A DNA stretch of 64,000 bases, taken from the NCBI GenBank assembly GCA_014529385.2, contig CM043949.1, positions 141,954,858-142,018,857 on the forward strand, in the 5' to 3' direction. The translations under genes were made by a program, and so were the position numbers. This DNA comes from Adiantum capillus-veneris (lineage: Eukaryota > Streptophyta > Polypodiopsida > Polypodiales > Pteridaceae). Below, piece by piece: positions 45,929 through 57,026 of this stretch (position 1 is its first letter; every line of letters starts with the position of its first letter). The notes under the pieces are model-generated. The model saw nothing but the letters and a program-made list of their open reading frames with translations. It was not told the origin of the DNA and searched no databases.

Positions 45929-47464
45929 ATGTTTTTGAGGTCAGGAGCTGTAGTACCCCCAGGACATAGACCACTTAGGGACCAAGTGAGTCAAGTTTCT
46001 ACGGAAGAGAGTGTCAATCAGGCCACCCAGGTATCCTTAGGCCCAATCCCAGAGGATTACATCTCTGACACATCATCAGAAGATCTATACTATCAGACCA
46101 TGGCAGGGGGACAACCATCAGTGAACTTCAAAGAGGGATTTAACTTTATGGGAGAATCCTCCAAAGACCATGAGAGACCTCCAACAATCTTGCTGTATGC
46201 CTATAACAATGGACAAGATGCCAGAATCTTCAAGGATTCTATGAACCATAGCTGTGTTCAGATTGGAGATAATCCAGTCGAATTACAGTATAGGGTCCTA
46301 GCCACTTATGATGGCAAAGGAGGTTATATGGATAAACAGGGTGCTTCCTACATGATAGTCAAAAGCCCTGATGTTGCGGACAAATGGGGACGAAATGCGT
46401 CCAAGACGAAAGCTGATGATGAGGTCGAGGAGAAACCGCCTCTAGAGGAAAACAACAATAGAACCATGTTCAGATCTTTCACCACTAGAAGGCTTATGTC
46501 CGACAATCCTCGATGGGGAATTTACAAAGCCTTTCCTGAAGAAACCGCTGCGTACTATGTCAATGAGGATGTAAACGAGAAAGAGGCTACTCCGGATAAG
46601 ACTTTGTATGTCTACCTCTTGAATGAAAGCAAATTCTTAATCGTAGACAAGTTTGGTCAGGAGTACTTGCCGACCTCTGCTGCAAACATGAGTAGGTATA
46701 CATACTTAGGGTTACCCATTCTGTACCCTGAAGTAGCAAAGCCCGCAGCAAGTGCACCGCCTACAATCCCAGTAAGAAACTTAATGGACGATGACATCCT
46801 AAGACCAATCCAAGTAGAGAGGCAACCTATGCAAAATCCTGGTCAGACTAGTTTCTTTGAACCTATTCAAAAACCAGGATTCCACATGCAACAAGTGCCA
46901 AACATGAGTGGATATTCGTTCCAAGCGGGAACAAGGAATCCACCACGCGATGAAGAACTCTCCGGAGGAATTCATCGACAAAATGAGACAAACAGAAACT
47001 CACGTAGAGCTACTCAAACGACACAAAATGTAGCTAGGCCACAACAGAGAACCACTACTGCACATACAGGGGACACTATACAAGTACTTGGGACACCAAC
47101 TGTAGGATTCAGACCCCTAAGGCCGCATCAAGTCGCCAAATGTGTGCCGTCTAAATATACAATATCTGGAGATCCATATGCCCATGCTTCTGCCTTTAGA
47201 CAAGTGCTGAGAGCAGAGCAAGTACATGACTTCCATACGCAATATGAGGGCTTTGGATTGACCTTAGATGGTACTGCTATGACTTGGTTCCAGCCATTAA
47301 GTAAGAGCTCATTCTCTGACATAGAGGACCTCTTATCTGACTTTGTCCAAGAATTCACCAAACGTGGGATAAAGCATGACACAGTCTCACAAATATACTC
47401 TTTCAAACAACAAGAGAAAGAGAAAGTAAAGGAAGACGCCTTGAGATTGAAGCAATATGTGTAG
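45929..47464 (+). pseudogene. Gag N-terminal and capsid-like region (TAT-D)
   Basis: 511 codons; the first codon is TTG or an upstream codon, so the true start is uncertain, and ATG codons follow within the frame. Unknown N-terminal 300 residues, then a Retrotrans_gag domain (about residues 400-505): KYTISGDPYAHASAFRQVL, GFGLTLDGTAMTWFQPL, LLSDFVQEFTKRGI. Stopped by TAG at 47462 after LRLKQYV; the frame then continues into 47507. Homologous to 37183-37980 of TAT-C. Confidence 0.8.
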
Positions 47465-47506
47465 AGGTGTCCTCCCAGGGAGATCCCTCAACAAGAAAGG
47501 CTAGCG

Positions 47507-49156
47507 TTGCTCTTCATAGAAGGGTTACTAGACGAGAATCTCAAGAAGGATTTGCATATTCAAAGATGCCAAACATTAGATGACGTTATCAAAGAAGCGG
47601 TATACCTGGTCGGCAATTGCAATATATATGGAGAATCCCGAAAGGATTCTGATACGAGGTCAAGCGACTCGAGGGTGACTACCAGTGTTGTGAACACGGG
47701 ACCAACAACCCCTGTGCGAACCGCTGGAGAAACCGATGCCCTTATAGACAAACTCCTTGAGCGTTTCAACAATGCTGCGTTGGAACCTCAACATGTGAGA
47801 CAGCCACAATTACGCTTATGTAGCATCTGTGGAGGGAGTCATCCCACAACCCAGTGTCATGTGATGCAACCTCAGCCACGTGACCAACCTAGACTGCGGC
47901 AGCAAAAGTGGTGTGAAATAGAACAAAAGTGGACAAATAATTCGACGGAAGAATGCTACCACCAAAGGGGATATGTGAGAGAAAGGCAGTACCAGCCAAA
48001 CCCTGTGTACCAGCCACAACAAGGGCAAGCCATTCCTCCATATCAGATGAATAGGGCACCGCCACCACCACCTAGATATGCCACAGGACATCCGGATGTT
48101 CAGCCAGGGCTGGAAAGAGCGAAACCTGTCCTTGGACATCAACCACCATTGCCAGGGGAAGCCCAGGCAGCAAACAAGTACGTGTATACAAATCAGCCAA
48201 TAGAGGAAAGAGCCTTAGTGCCTACACCGCCCTACCACACGGACGAGAACTATGGATGTGGTCAAACTGTAGAACTCAGTACAGGAGGGGGGGAGATGTA
48301 TGATCCATGGATGTCGAATCCTACCACCAGTTACATTCCACAACCAAACACTTCCATGATGTCTAACGAAGGAGTGACTGTGGGTCAAGGAACTTTGATG
48401 TTCATAGATAATCAGCAGGGAGAAATGAAGCCAAGATCTTATCCTCCAAGGCAAAATTTCACCCCGCAACCTCCTCAACAACCACCAAGACCATTGGGAC
48501 CATGTTGCCGGTGTGGTGGAGATCATTTGATGAACAATTGTCCAGTGGGGGAACAAAGTATCAAACCTCAGTGTAATCAATGCGGAATTACCCACTTGTA
48601 TACCGACTGTCCAAACGAAACCGACAATAAAGGAAAAGCGACCATAAGTAAGATTGGAGTGATACCTTCTTCGAGTGGATCGGAGACTGAAGCGACTGTA
48701 CCTGTCAAGGCAGTTACACGAGCTCAAGCTAAGGGGAAAGAAGGTGAGAAAAAGGATGAAGGCCAAGAGAAAGCTAGTCAAGCTCCTAGTCGAAAGGTAG
48801 AAAGACATAAAATCCGCTCTAAGGAGAGAGCTAGAAATCATCATAAATACAAGACTGTATCTGTTGAGCTTGCAAAAGCTCAAGAGCAATTGCAACAGCA
48901 TCTTTTTGGAGTAGCATCTGATTTTGGGGAAGCAGAACCAAACAAGATAGACAGCACAAACAACCAAGAAAAGAAAGATAAGAAGAGCAGTAGCCTAAGT
49001 TCAGGTGGATCAGTCCTGGTTGAGAAGGTGTGTGAACCCTTAGATGCTATAATAAAAGCCTATGAAGCCAGGATAGAAACGTATCAAACTCAGGCAAATC
49101 AATGGCTGACTTATCCAAATGCGGAGCTGGAGAAACAGAGGTTCGAAATGTGCTAA
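47507..49156 (+). pseudogene. Gag C-terminal region with zinc fingers (TAT-D)
   Basis: Same frame as gag N-terminal part. It completes the gag domain (LLDENLKKDLHIQRC), then has three CxxC-x3-H-x4-C fingers: CSICGGSHPTTQC (residue about 105), CCRCGGDHLMNNC (about 342) and CNQCGITHLYTDC (about 362). A Pro-rich stretch separates fingers 1 and 2, followed by a Lys-rich charged region and a predicted coiled coil (LSSGGSVLVEKVCEPLDAII). Ends at TAA 49154, where TAT-C has a Gln codon. Confidence 0.8.
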
Positions 49157-49159
49157 CAA

Positions 49160-50959
49160 TTGATCCAAACAGCTCAGGCATTATTAGAAAATCCTCCTGC
49201 GATTCCAGTTGAGGAAAGGATAAGTCAACAACCTCCATTTGACCTAAAATCTGATATACCTGAGGAGGTGAATGTTCCAGAAGCTAGCTTCAAGGAACTA
49301 GAAGAGAAATATGATCCACAAGTAAAGATTGAAGAACCGCGAGCTGAAGAAGAGAGCAAAAGACAAGAGTTGGACCATAGAGTGGCGGAAAATAGCACAG
49401 ACAAATCCATCTATAACGAACCACCCATGGCACCTGAAGTCAGAGATGATTGGCCTCATAGATTGTGGGAGCTAATCCGAAACGCCAAAGATGGAAGCAT
49501 GACACTCGAGTCAGCTCCTCTAGAGGAAGTTGATGTAGAACGCGAGATGCCCGATCTAGATGCTGGGTCGATGTATGGAGACATAGGGTTAGAAAAATCA
49601 ACAGAGAGCATAGATGAAAATCTTAAGGAACTCCCTGCTTATCAAGGTGAATATGAAGCCAAGTCTGACAGTATGATCCTTCCGTCTCAAAGAAAGTCGT
49701 TCAAGCCAACCTTAGACTCTAACGCGCTTCATGAGTTGCTATCCACGCAAGTGAGATGCACTTTAACGTTGGCAGAGCTGCTCAAGATACGACCACATAT
49801 GTGGAAAGAAGTGAGCACATGCTTAGAGAAATTGGGTCTAAAGGATTCGCAAGAGACGCTTGAAGCAGAGTTGGGTGACGATCAAAAGACAAAAGCTAGT
49901 GTCAAACCTATACCAGTAAACAAAGTTGGAGATTATTGTGAAGGTGAGGAAGGCAACACGATGCTACCACTGGAGTTCAATGACGTCAAAACCATGGCAA
50001 TTTTGGATAGTGGAGCAGGTGTAGCCATAGTCACAAAAGATCTTTGGGAGAAATGGGGAAAACCAGCACTCCGAAAGACCAGAATGAAGCTACAATTAGC
50101 CGATGGTTATGTTGAAAGACCCTTGGGAATATTGGAAAAAATCATCGTAACGTCATGTGGTATAGAATATGAGCATACGTTCGTAGTAGTTGATTTCGGT
50201 GACAGGAATAACTATGAAGTTATTCTTGGAAGACCCTTCATGCGCCAACTCATGATGATACAAGACTGGGGCTACAACTACCTATATCTTCGCCACATGG
50301 ACAACATCACCAGGATAAACCTCGAAGATTACTCTTATCGTGATGTGCAGCGAACACCTGTGGAGGATTTTGACTCAGCCACAGCAGCTAATTCCGAAAT
50401 TCAAGCATTTCTGGTCGAAAAACCTCAACTATGGATGTGTGGAGCTTTAGACAATGGAAGCTTCGATAGAAATGAGTGCAAACTGGAAAGAAGTGTAGTG
50501 GATGATGCATATATTGCAGATCCATTTCCAGAAGAAGCCTTTGAGCCTTTGGAATGGATGCAGATCTTAGCTACACTTGATGTAAGCACTAACGAGACCA
50601 CTCCCACAAAGTTTTGTGACAGTGAAGGTTTGGACTTAGTCCCCCTACGCATGCTAAAAGCACTTCACACGATAGACAAAGGCAATGAGGAGACTACAAT
50701 GGTCAATGAAGTCGATGAGATAGAGAAGCAAGTCCAATGCCTAACAATTCAAGATGAAATCTCTATCAGGGACTTAACTCCTTGCTCTTCAGCTCCAGAG
50801 ACGATAGACGACACTGAGTCAAAAAACGAAGGGATCCAACGAGAGTGCCTCTTCATAGAAGATGCAGATGACGAACACTCGAGTGGGAAGCATAGTGAGT
50901 GTGAGGATGAAATGAGGATTCCTTTGACGATACCTAGACCACCCCACTATAAATTGTAG
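49160..50959 (+). pseudogene. First retropepsin domain and linkers (TAT-D)
   Basis: 599 codons in frame with gag. An acidic N-terminal linker, then AELLKIRPHMWKEVSTCLE (about residue 210), then the protease: TMLPLEFNDVKTMAILDSG with catalytic D at residue 283 (DSG at 50006-50014) and YEVILGRPFM. C-terminal part: QDWGYNYLYLRHMDN, and the linker TTPTKFCDSEGLDLVPL. Stops at TAG 50957. This is the normal position for protease in Ty3/gypsy pol. Confidence 0.85.
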
Positions 50960-51004
50960 CGCTACAAAAGGAAGATCCAGAGACGATACAAGAAAACCAA
51001 CCCG

Positions 51005-51403
51005 ATGCCGAAGCTAGAAATCAAATTACAATTCTTAATGCTAGTCAAGGCTGAAGACTGCATTAAAGATGGGGTAACGGGGATGTATTTTAGAGAAACA
51101 AAACGAAGAATGAAGAATCAGCCACCTAAAAAAGAACCTGAGACTAAAAGCAATATTTTCGCTAAAAAAGCGCGACGTGAACGACGACGAGAGAATTTAG
51201 CCAAGAAAAGCTTGCACACCAATGAAGAATGGACCACAGAGCTATCAAATAGCACAGAAGGAAGCAGTTCAGTGCAGGATGGAATCAATGTTCCTTCCCA
51301 CTACAAGCGATATACTATTCAGGATAGGCGTATATGTTTGGAACAGCCTGTTCGAGAGAAGAAACAAGTCGGGACATCGTATGATGGTCCTGAAGAAGCG
51401 TAG
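51005..51403 (+). pseudogene. Protease-RT linker (TAT-D)
   Basis: 132 codons in frame, basic. Ends with SHYKRYTIQDRRI, which aligns with the start of TAT-B. TAG at 51401 separates it from RT, where TAT-B has a Lys codon (VKEIEL). Confidence 0.6.
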
Positions 51404-51412
51404 AGAATTGAT

Positions 51413-52369
51413 TTGGCAAACCCTGGAGAAGAGCCTAAACCTGTCTACATTGCCACGGATCTTACTCCAGAGGAAGATTTAACATTAATCGATGCCCTTA
51501 AGGAGTATAGGGATGTTTTTGCTTGGTCTTACAAGGACTTGAAGGGTGTGGATCCTGTTATCTGTCAGCATACCATTCCCCTAAAAGCTGTTGCAAAACC
51601 TAGCAGACAACGTCCATATACGTACAACGAAACCTTTGCTAGAAAGATAAAGGAAGAGATAGACAAACTTATGAAAGTAGAATTCATCTATGAGATTGAA
51701 CATACGGAATGGGTGTCACCTATTGTGGTTGTCCCCAAAAAGAATGGAAAGTTACGAGTATGTGTCAATCTTAAGAAAGTGAACACTGCTACAATCAGGG
51801 ATAACTATCCTCTTCCCATAACCGAACACGTGCTAGAGAGAGTAGCAGGCAAAAGAGCGTATAGTTTTCTGGATGGATTCTCTGGTTACAATCAACTGGG
51901 GATCAAGCCAGAAGATCAACACAAAACCGCTTTTGCTATAGAATGGGGCATATATGCGTATAGAGTGATGCCATTTGGGCTCACCAATGCACCAGCAACC
52001 TTCTAGAGACTGATGAGTCACGCATTCAAGGAGCATCTTCAAAATTTCTTGGAAATCTATATGGATGACCTGTGTGTTCATTCCCTTGCGAGAGATGGAC
52101 ATGTAGTTCACCTTAAGAAAGTCTTTGAGAAGTGTAGAACATATAGAATTTGCCTGAATCCTGAAAAATGCGTATTCATGGTTAGACAAGGGAAGATATT
52201 AGGGCACATAGTGTCAGCAAATGGGATATCCATAGATCTTGAAAAGATTAAAGTCATAATGGAATTACCCAGACCTACAAATGCCAAAGGCGTGCAAGCT
52301 TTTATGGGCCATTGTGGATACTATCGCAGATTTATCTACATGTATGCTGTGATTGCACGACCTTTGTAA
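51413..52369 (+). pseudogene. Reverse transcriptase (TAT-D)
   Basis: RT in frame with gag, with two stops (TAG 52004 in ATF*RL, where TAT-B has Gln; TAA 52367 in RPL*, where TAT-B has Tyr). Motifs: WVSPIVVVPKKNGKLRVCV, SFLDGFSGYNQLGI, VMPFGLTNAPATF, and the intact catalytic IYMDDLCVHS (YMDD at 52058-52069). Thumb: VQAFMGHCGYYRRF. The catalytic centre is intact in this copy, unlike TAT-B. Confidence 0.9.
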
Positions 52370-52510
52370 GCCCTTATCATTGAATTCAAATGGATTGAAG
52401 AATGTGAGGAATCCTTTAGAAAGCTGAAGGAAGCGCTGATCACGGCTCCTATCCTCAAGGCTCCAGATTGGACAAAAGAATTCCATGTTCACATAGATGC
52501 TTCGGCTATA

Positions 52511-53308
52511 GTGATTGGGTGTATCTTAGCTCAACCTGGTGACGGTAATATGGATTTCCCAATATCTTACGCTAGTAGACAGCTGAATAGTGCTGAGAAG
52601 AATGATACCACCACTGAAAGAGAAGGTTTGGGAATGATATACGCTGTAAAGAAGTTCAGACACTATCTTCTAGCCAATCATTTCACCTTCTTTGTAGATC
52701 ATCAAGCACTACTCTACTTGGTGAACAAACCATGCAATACGGGAAGAATCGTCAGATGGTTCATCATATTGCTAGAGTTTGACTTCACTGTAGTAGTTAA
52801 AAAAGGTACAACCCACCAACGAGCTGATCATCTGTCTCGAATCTTAAGCGGAGAGCCACCAATGGGGATTGATGATGATCTGCTTGACGCTTACCTTTTC
52901 AATATAGAAATGATTCCTCGATGGAGTCACAAAATCGTCCAAATCCTGTCTATCGGACAAGTTTCAGTAGGGCCTGAACAACTGATGTCACCAGATGTGG
53001 TCTTTGAAAGCAAGAACTTCAAGCTGATTAGTGGAAGATTGTATTGTCAAAATGCTGATGATATATTCCAATTATGTGTTGAGCCAAATGAGATTCCACT
53101 ATATCTGGCTGAAGCTCACACAGAGGTCATTGGAATACATCACGGATTCCACCAGACTTCTAGGAAGTTGAATCTACTTGGAGTGTATTGGCCGCGGATG
53201 AAGAAGGATGTGCACAAGTACATTCGAGAATGTGCACGATGCAGAGCCAAACCACCGGTGGATCATGCCACCTTATACCAAGTGACCATAGCACCTAAAT
53301 GGAGTTAG
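52511..53308 (+). pseudogene. RNase H and first HHCC module (TAT-D)
   Basis: 265 codons in frame. RNase H begins just upstream (FHVHIDASAIVIG near 52490) and continues with ASRQLN, DHQALLYLVNKPC and ADHLSRIL (to about residue 115). Then an HHCC zinc-binding module: LYLAEAHTEVIGIHHGFHQT gives the histidines, YWPRMKKD and CARC the rest (about residues 190-250). This module is extra: the canonical one comes after. TAG at 53306 replaces a codon before YIVDYLKG. Confidence 0.85.
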
Positions 53309-53350
53309 TATATAGTCGATTATCTTAAGGGGACTCCATTTCCCGAGAAA

Positions 53351-55321
53351 ATGAGCAAGACAAGGGAACGAGCGATAATAAAGGAAGCAGAAATGTATCA
53401 ACTGATTGGCAATCAATTGTATAAACGAAACAAAGACAATCAATTATGGCTATGTGCATCGGAAAGAGAATACCTACCAATCCTACAGGAAGCACATGCA
53501 GGGCAGGCTGGTGGCCATTTCTCAGCAGAACGCACTGCGCAATTGATTATGTTTGCAGGGATATGGTGGCCGACACTCCTTCAAGACGTGGCGATGTATG
53601 TCAAGCGATGTGACGACTGCCAATGTGCAAAAGTTCCTATGCAAAAGGACATCATTGTGGCTACAGATTACTTAACGAAATGGGTCGAAGCAAAAGCCAC
53701 AACTAAAAATGATGCACACACCACCGCTCAGTTTCTATATGAAGAAATTTTCACCAGATATGGGCTATCCATAGAAATAGTCAGTGATCGAGGAACACAC
53801 TTTGTCAATGAAGTGATTGAATACTTGCTTGACGAGTTCCTTGTCATACATAAGAAGTCAGCTCCATATCACCCGCAAGCCAATGGCTTAGCGGAGAGCA
53901 CAAACAAAGTCTTATGCACAGTGCTCACAAAAATAGTGAATAACAATAGGACTGATTGGGACCAGAAATTGCACGCTGCAATTTGGGCATATAGAGTGGC
54001 CTATAAGACTGTCCTAAATACAACACCATACAATATGGTGTATGGTCTTAATGCAATATTGCCAATGGAATTCCTAATTCCCACTTTAAGAGTGGCACAA
54101 GCACTCGAATGGACAGGTCATGAGCTCATACAACGCCTAGATGACCTAGAGAAACTTGATGAAACAAGAATGAAAGCTGTCATAGGCATCTACGCGCAAA
54201 AGCGCAGAATGAAGGAGTTCCATGACAAGCACCTGATAACGAAAGAATTTCAGAAAGGTGATTATGTGCTTGTCTACAAACTCAAACAAAAAACCAAGAA
54301 ATTGAAGAAGCGAGGCATGGGACCCTATTTGATTACAAATATATCATCTAGCGGGGCCATCAAACTTGCCACATTAGAGGGAGAGGAGATGCCTAATTGG
54401 ATTAGTGGATGCAGGTTAAAGAAATATCATCTCCCGCTAACTCCAGAAATGCTTGAGAGGGTGCATGCAGCTGGTTGTCGAAAAGCTACAACCAAATTTA
54501 TCAAAGAAGAAGCTCAAGAAGAAGCACGGCTTCAACAACTCAAACGAAAGCAGCAGCAACATGGATTCAACAAGCAAAAGTGGACTCGAATGTATCAGAT
54601 TACTCCTTTTGATCTGGATGATGAAGATGTTGATCCTTGCATTCCGATTGAAGTGACCCTGGATAAAGTTCCAACCTATGCCTTAGTGGATTCAGGAGCT
54701 CATCATAACTACGTCACATACAGTTTCTTTAATCAACTGACAGGTGTTCAGTTAGTGCCGGAATTTCGCTGCTGTGAAGCCTTCAATAATGCAATTATCA
54801 TAACCAAAGGCTGGGCGGAGATACCCTTGTATATCAATGGCCTGCTGTGCACTCATCAATTTCATGTGTGCGATGTTCAAGATGATTATTCCCCCATCAT
54901 ATTTGGTACAACCTGGCAAAGGAGATACAACGCTTATTTTCACTGGTTAGGTAACCAAATGTACTTTCAAGTAGAGGGAAAGGTCAACAAAGTGTTGTTT
55001 GCAAGCGAGGAGGAGGTCCCTCATCAGCAACTACAAGAAAACAATCATAAATTCCTTCCTCCACCACCTGCGCCTGTTTCAGCAATTGTACAACCATCAC
55101 AGCCAAAAGAAACTGTTGATGCTGCATGTCAGGTCAGTATTGAAGAACCAGTGTCACAACCTGCACTTCCTCACACAAAAAAAAGGCCTCAACATAAATC
55201 CGGAATTCCACAGTTACCTCGCCCAACATACAAGCAAGTTTGGCGGCCAAAACAATCAAATCCACAATCTCCACCTCCAGGCCTAGCCAACAACTTGTCT
55301 GGAAAGCGAAGCCACCACTAG
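53351..55321 (+). pseudogene. Integrase plus second retropepsin-like domain (TAT-D)
   Basis: 656 codons in frame. The canonical HHCC module (residues about 37-94, EAHAGQAGGHF and CDDCQC) is followed directly by IIVATDYLTKWVEAKATTK. The segment that should carry the first catalytic Asp (GMDFIGP) is missing, apparently an in-frame deletion of about 35-40 residues. The other two catalytic residues are present: IVSDRGTHF and HPQANGLAE. The basic C-terminal domain ends near residue 360. Residues about 425-545 are a second retropepsin-like domain: TYALVDSGAHHNYVTYSFF (catalytic D at residue 447, 54689) and IIFGTTW. Ends in the W-x-P-K tract, where a frameshift (55240-55321) leads to the next frame. 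Confidence 0.9.
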
Positions 55322-55818
55322 TTCCCAACACATCGACAACATCCAAAAAATATAGGTGGACTCCAATCAAACCTGCTAATGTCATTACTCCTATACAGAA
55401 AACCAAGCAGGTCTGGCGGCCCAAGCAACCCAAGCCAACAGTTGCTCAACCCCCGCTGCCAAAAGGCAACCACACGGCAATCACAACTACTCGACAATCC
55501 AAACAGTACACCCGAGCCCACCCACCGCCCAGGCAAATAAAACCCAAAAGTCCTATTCACTACAAACAAGTTTGGGTTCCTAAACAGCCCACCAAAACTG
55601 CCGTTTCATATAAATGGCAACCCAAACAAAAGATTCAAAACCCAAAACCGGCTACATCCAGGTTGCAATGGCAACCTAAAAAACATCAACAAGTAATCAA
55701 CACGTCAACATTGGTCAAACCACCACCAGTTCTGACCATGTCCAAGAAACTTAGTCTCTTGAAAGCATTCTACCACTTGGAAACCTCGCCAGCAGATGCC
55801 CTTAAGCAATCTGCTTAA
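55240..55818 (+). pseudogene. W-x-P-K repeat tract (TAT-D pol C-terminus)
   Basis: 192 codons in the +1-shifted frame; together with the end of the preceding frame it forms one tract. Motifs: YKQVWRPKQ, LVWKAKPP, YRWTPIKP, KQVWRPKQ, YKQVWVPKQ, YKWQPKQK and LQWQPKKH, that is Trp-any-Pro-Lys about every 15-30 residues in a basic, Pro/Gln/Thr-rich background. Ends with TMSKKLSLLKAFYHL and TAA at 55816. Predicted disordered; function unknown. Confidence 0.65.
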
Positions 55819-55966
55819 GACCCTCATCTTGCACAGCATTAATTTTTCCATGCACTGACCGAGTATGCATCAATAGGGCTAATTACACGGCCTTGCATAG
55901 GCACCAATGTTTTACCCATGCACAGCACCACTAGTATGACACAATGTCGTCCATGAGGACTTTAGA

Positions 55967-55997
55967 TAGGCGGGGGGGAGGCATTCCAAATGCGGAC
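55967..55997 (+). other. Internal polypurine tract of TAT-D
   Basis: TAGGCGGGGGGGAGGCATTC, followed by AATGCGGACC. Same block as TAT-C 31159-31189. Confidence 0.65.
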
Positions 55998-57026
55998 CCA
56001 AAATGATGATAGGGCAGTGTATTCAAATGTTTTCCGACTTATTTTGTGTTTTATTGCGAATTTTCTTGACCAAGTTTGCATTTTCTGCCCTGAATAGTGG
56101 TAAAAAAGGAGAAACTGCCACATATATACCCCTACGTGTGTGTAAATATGTACAAAATTTAGTTTTTAGCTATCTTAAATAAATACGAGATCTCGGGACA
56201 TCCTATGATTTTTCGGATAATTTTTGGAGTGATTTGCTATTTCTTTGCTATTTTTCTCTTTTTATTTTCTAATAAATAGTAATAAGCCGCCAAAAATAAA
56301 ACAGAGATACAAGAAATGTTTCCTAATATAAGGAAACCCGCTGGAATTTTCAGAATTTATTTCCAATGTCAACAGGTCAGGTTGCGAAAAATGACGGAAA
56401 CCATATTTTTAATGCGGAAAGGCTCAAAGTGCAAAAGTGATGGAATTTGGCCATACGGTGTCCAAATCGCAAAATTTTCGATCCGTAGGTCATCTAACAT
56501 GTGAGTTGGGACTAACCATGGGGGTGGTTGCACTTGCACATCCTAAGCTCCAGGTATGTATACCCCAAGCCCTCATTTCTAAGCTCATTTGCTACTTGTC
56601 CTTGTGAAAGAGAGCTTGAGAGAGCATATTGCCACCTGCTTCCACATTGCAGTCATGGCTACCATGAGGGGTAAGTATGAATACTTTTCAAGTCATTTAA
56701 TGCTTGTTTGACTCATTTACAAGCACACACAAGGCTAGGAAGGCACAATCCCGTAGAAAACACAGCAGACTCTAGAGACCACCAAAGGCTATAGGACTTC
56801 ACAGAGACCTCAGAGATAGGTCTAATAACAATTCCACATAGGCATATGCTAACCCGAAAGTCCGAGACCAACACACAGTCACCAGATGGATTTGGGAGTC
56901 TGGGAAGACACCACACCCAATGTGGATGTCAAAAATGACAAGTGACCACACCAAAAGGGTGTATAGGGCCTAGCTACAATGTCCCAACACAAAACTCAAA
57001 TTGCATGTCACTCCTGTGATCCCCCA

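Noticed and set aside
48215-48967. 250-codon minus-strand ORF opposite TAT-D gag
   Set aside because: It is a shadow of the plus-strand gag frame; Ser/Leu-rich composition without motifs.
54600-54995. Endogenous pararetrovirus origin for the second protease region
   Set aside because: No movement-protein or coat-protein motif is nearby, and the domain is in frame within a clear LTR element with integrase.
45929-55321. Alternative genetic code or programmed stop readthrough across TAT-D
   Set aside because: The stops fall inside conserved domains (for example ATF*RL in RT) where relatives have sense codons, and TAT-B and CRV-1 also have random stops. Mutation is simpler.
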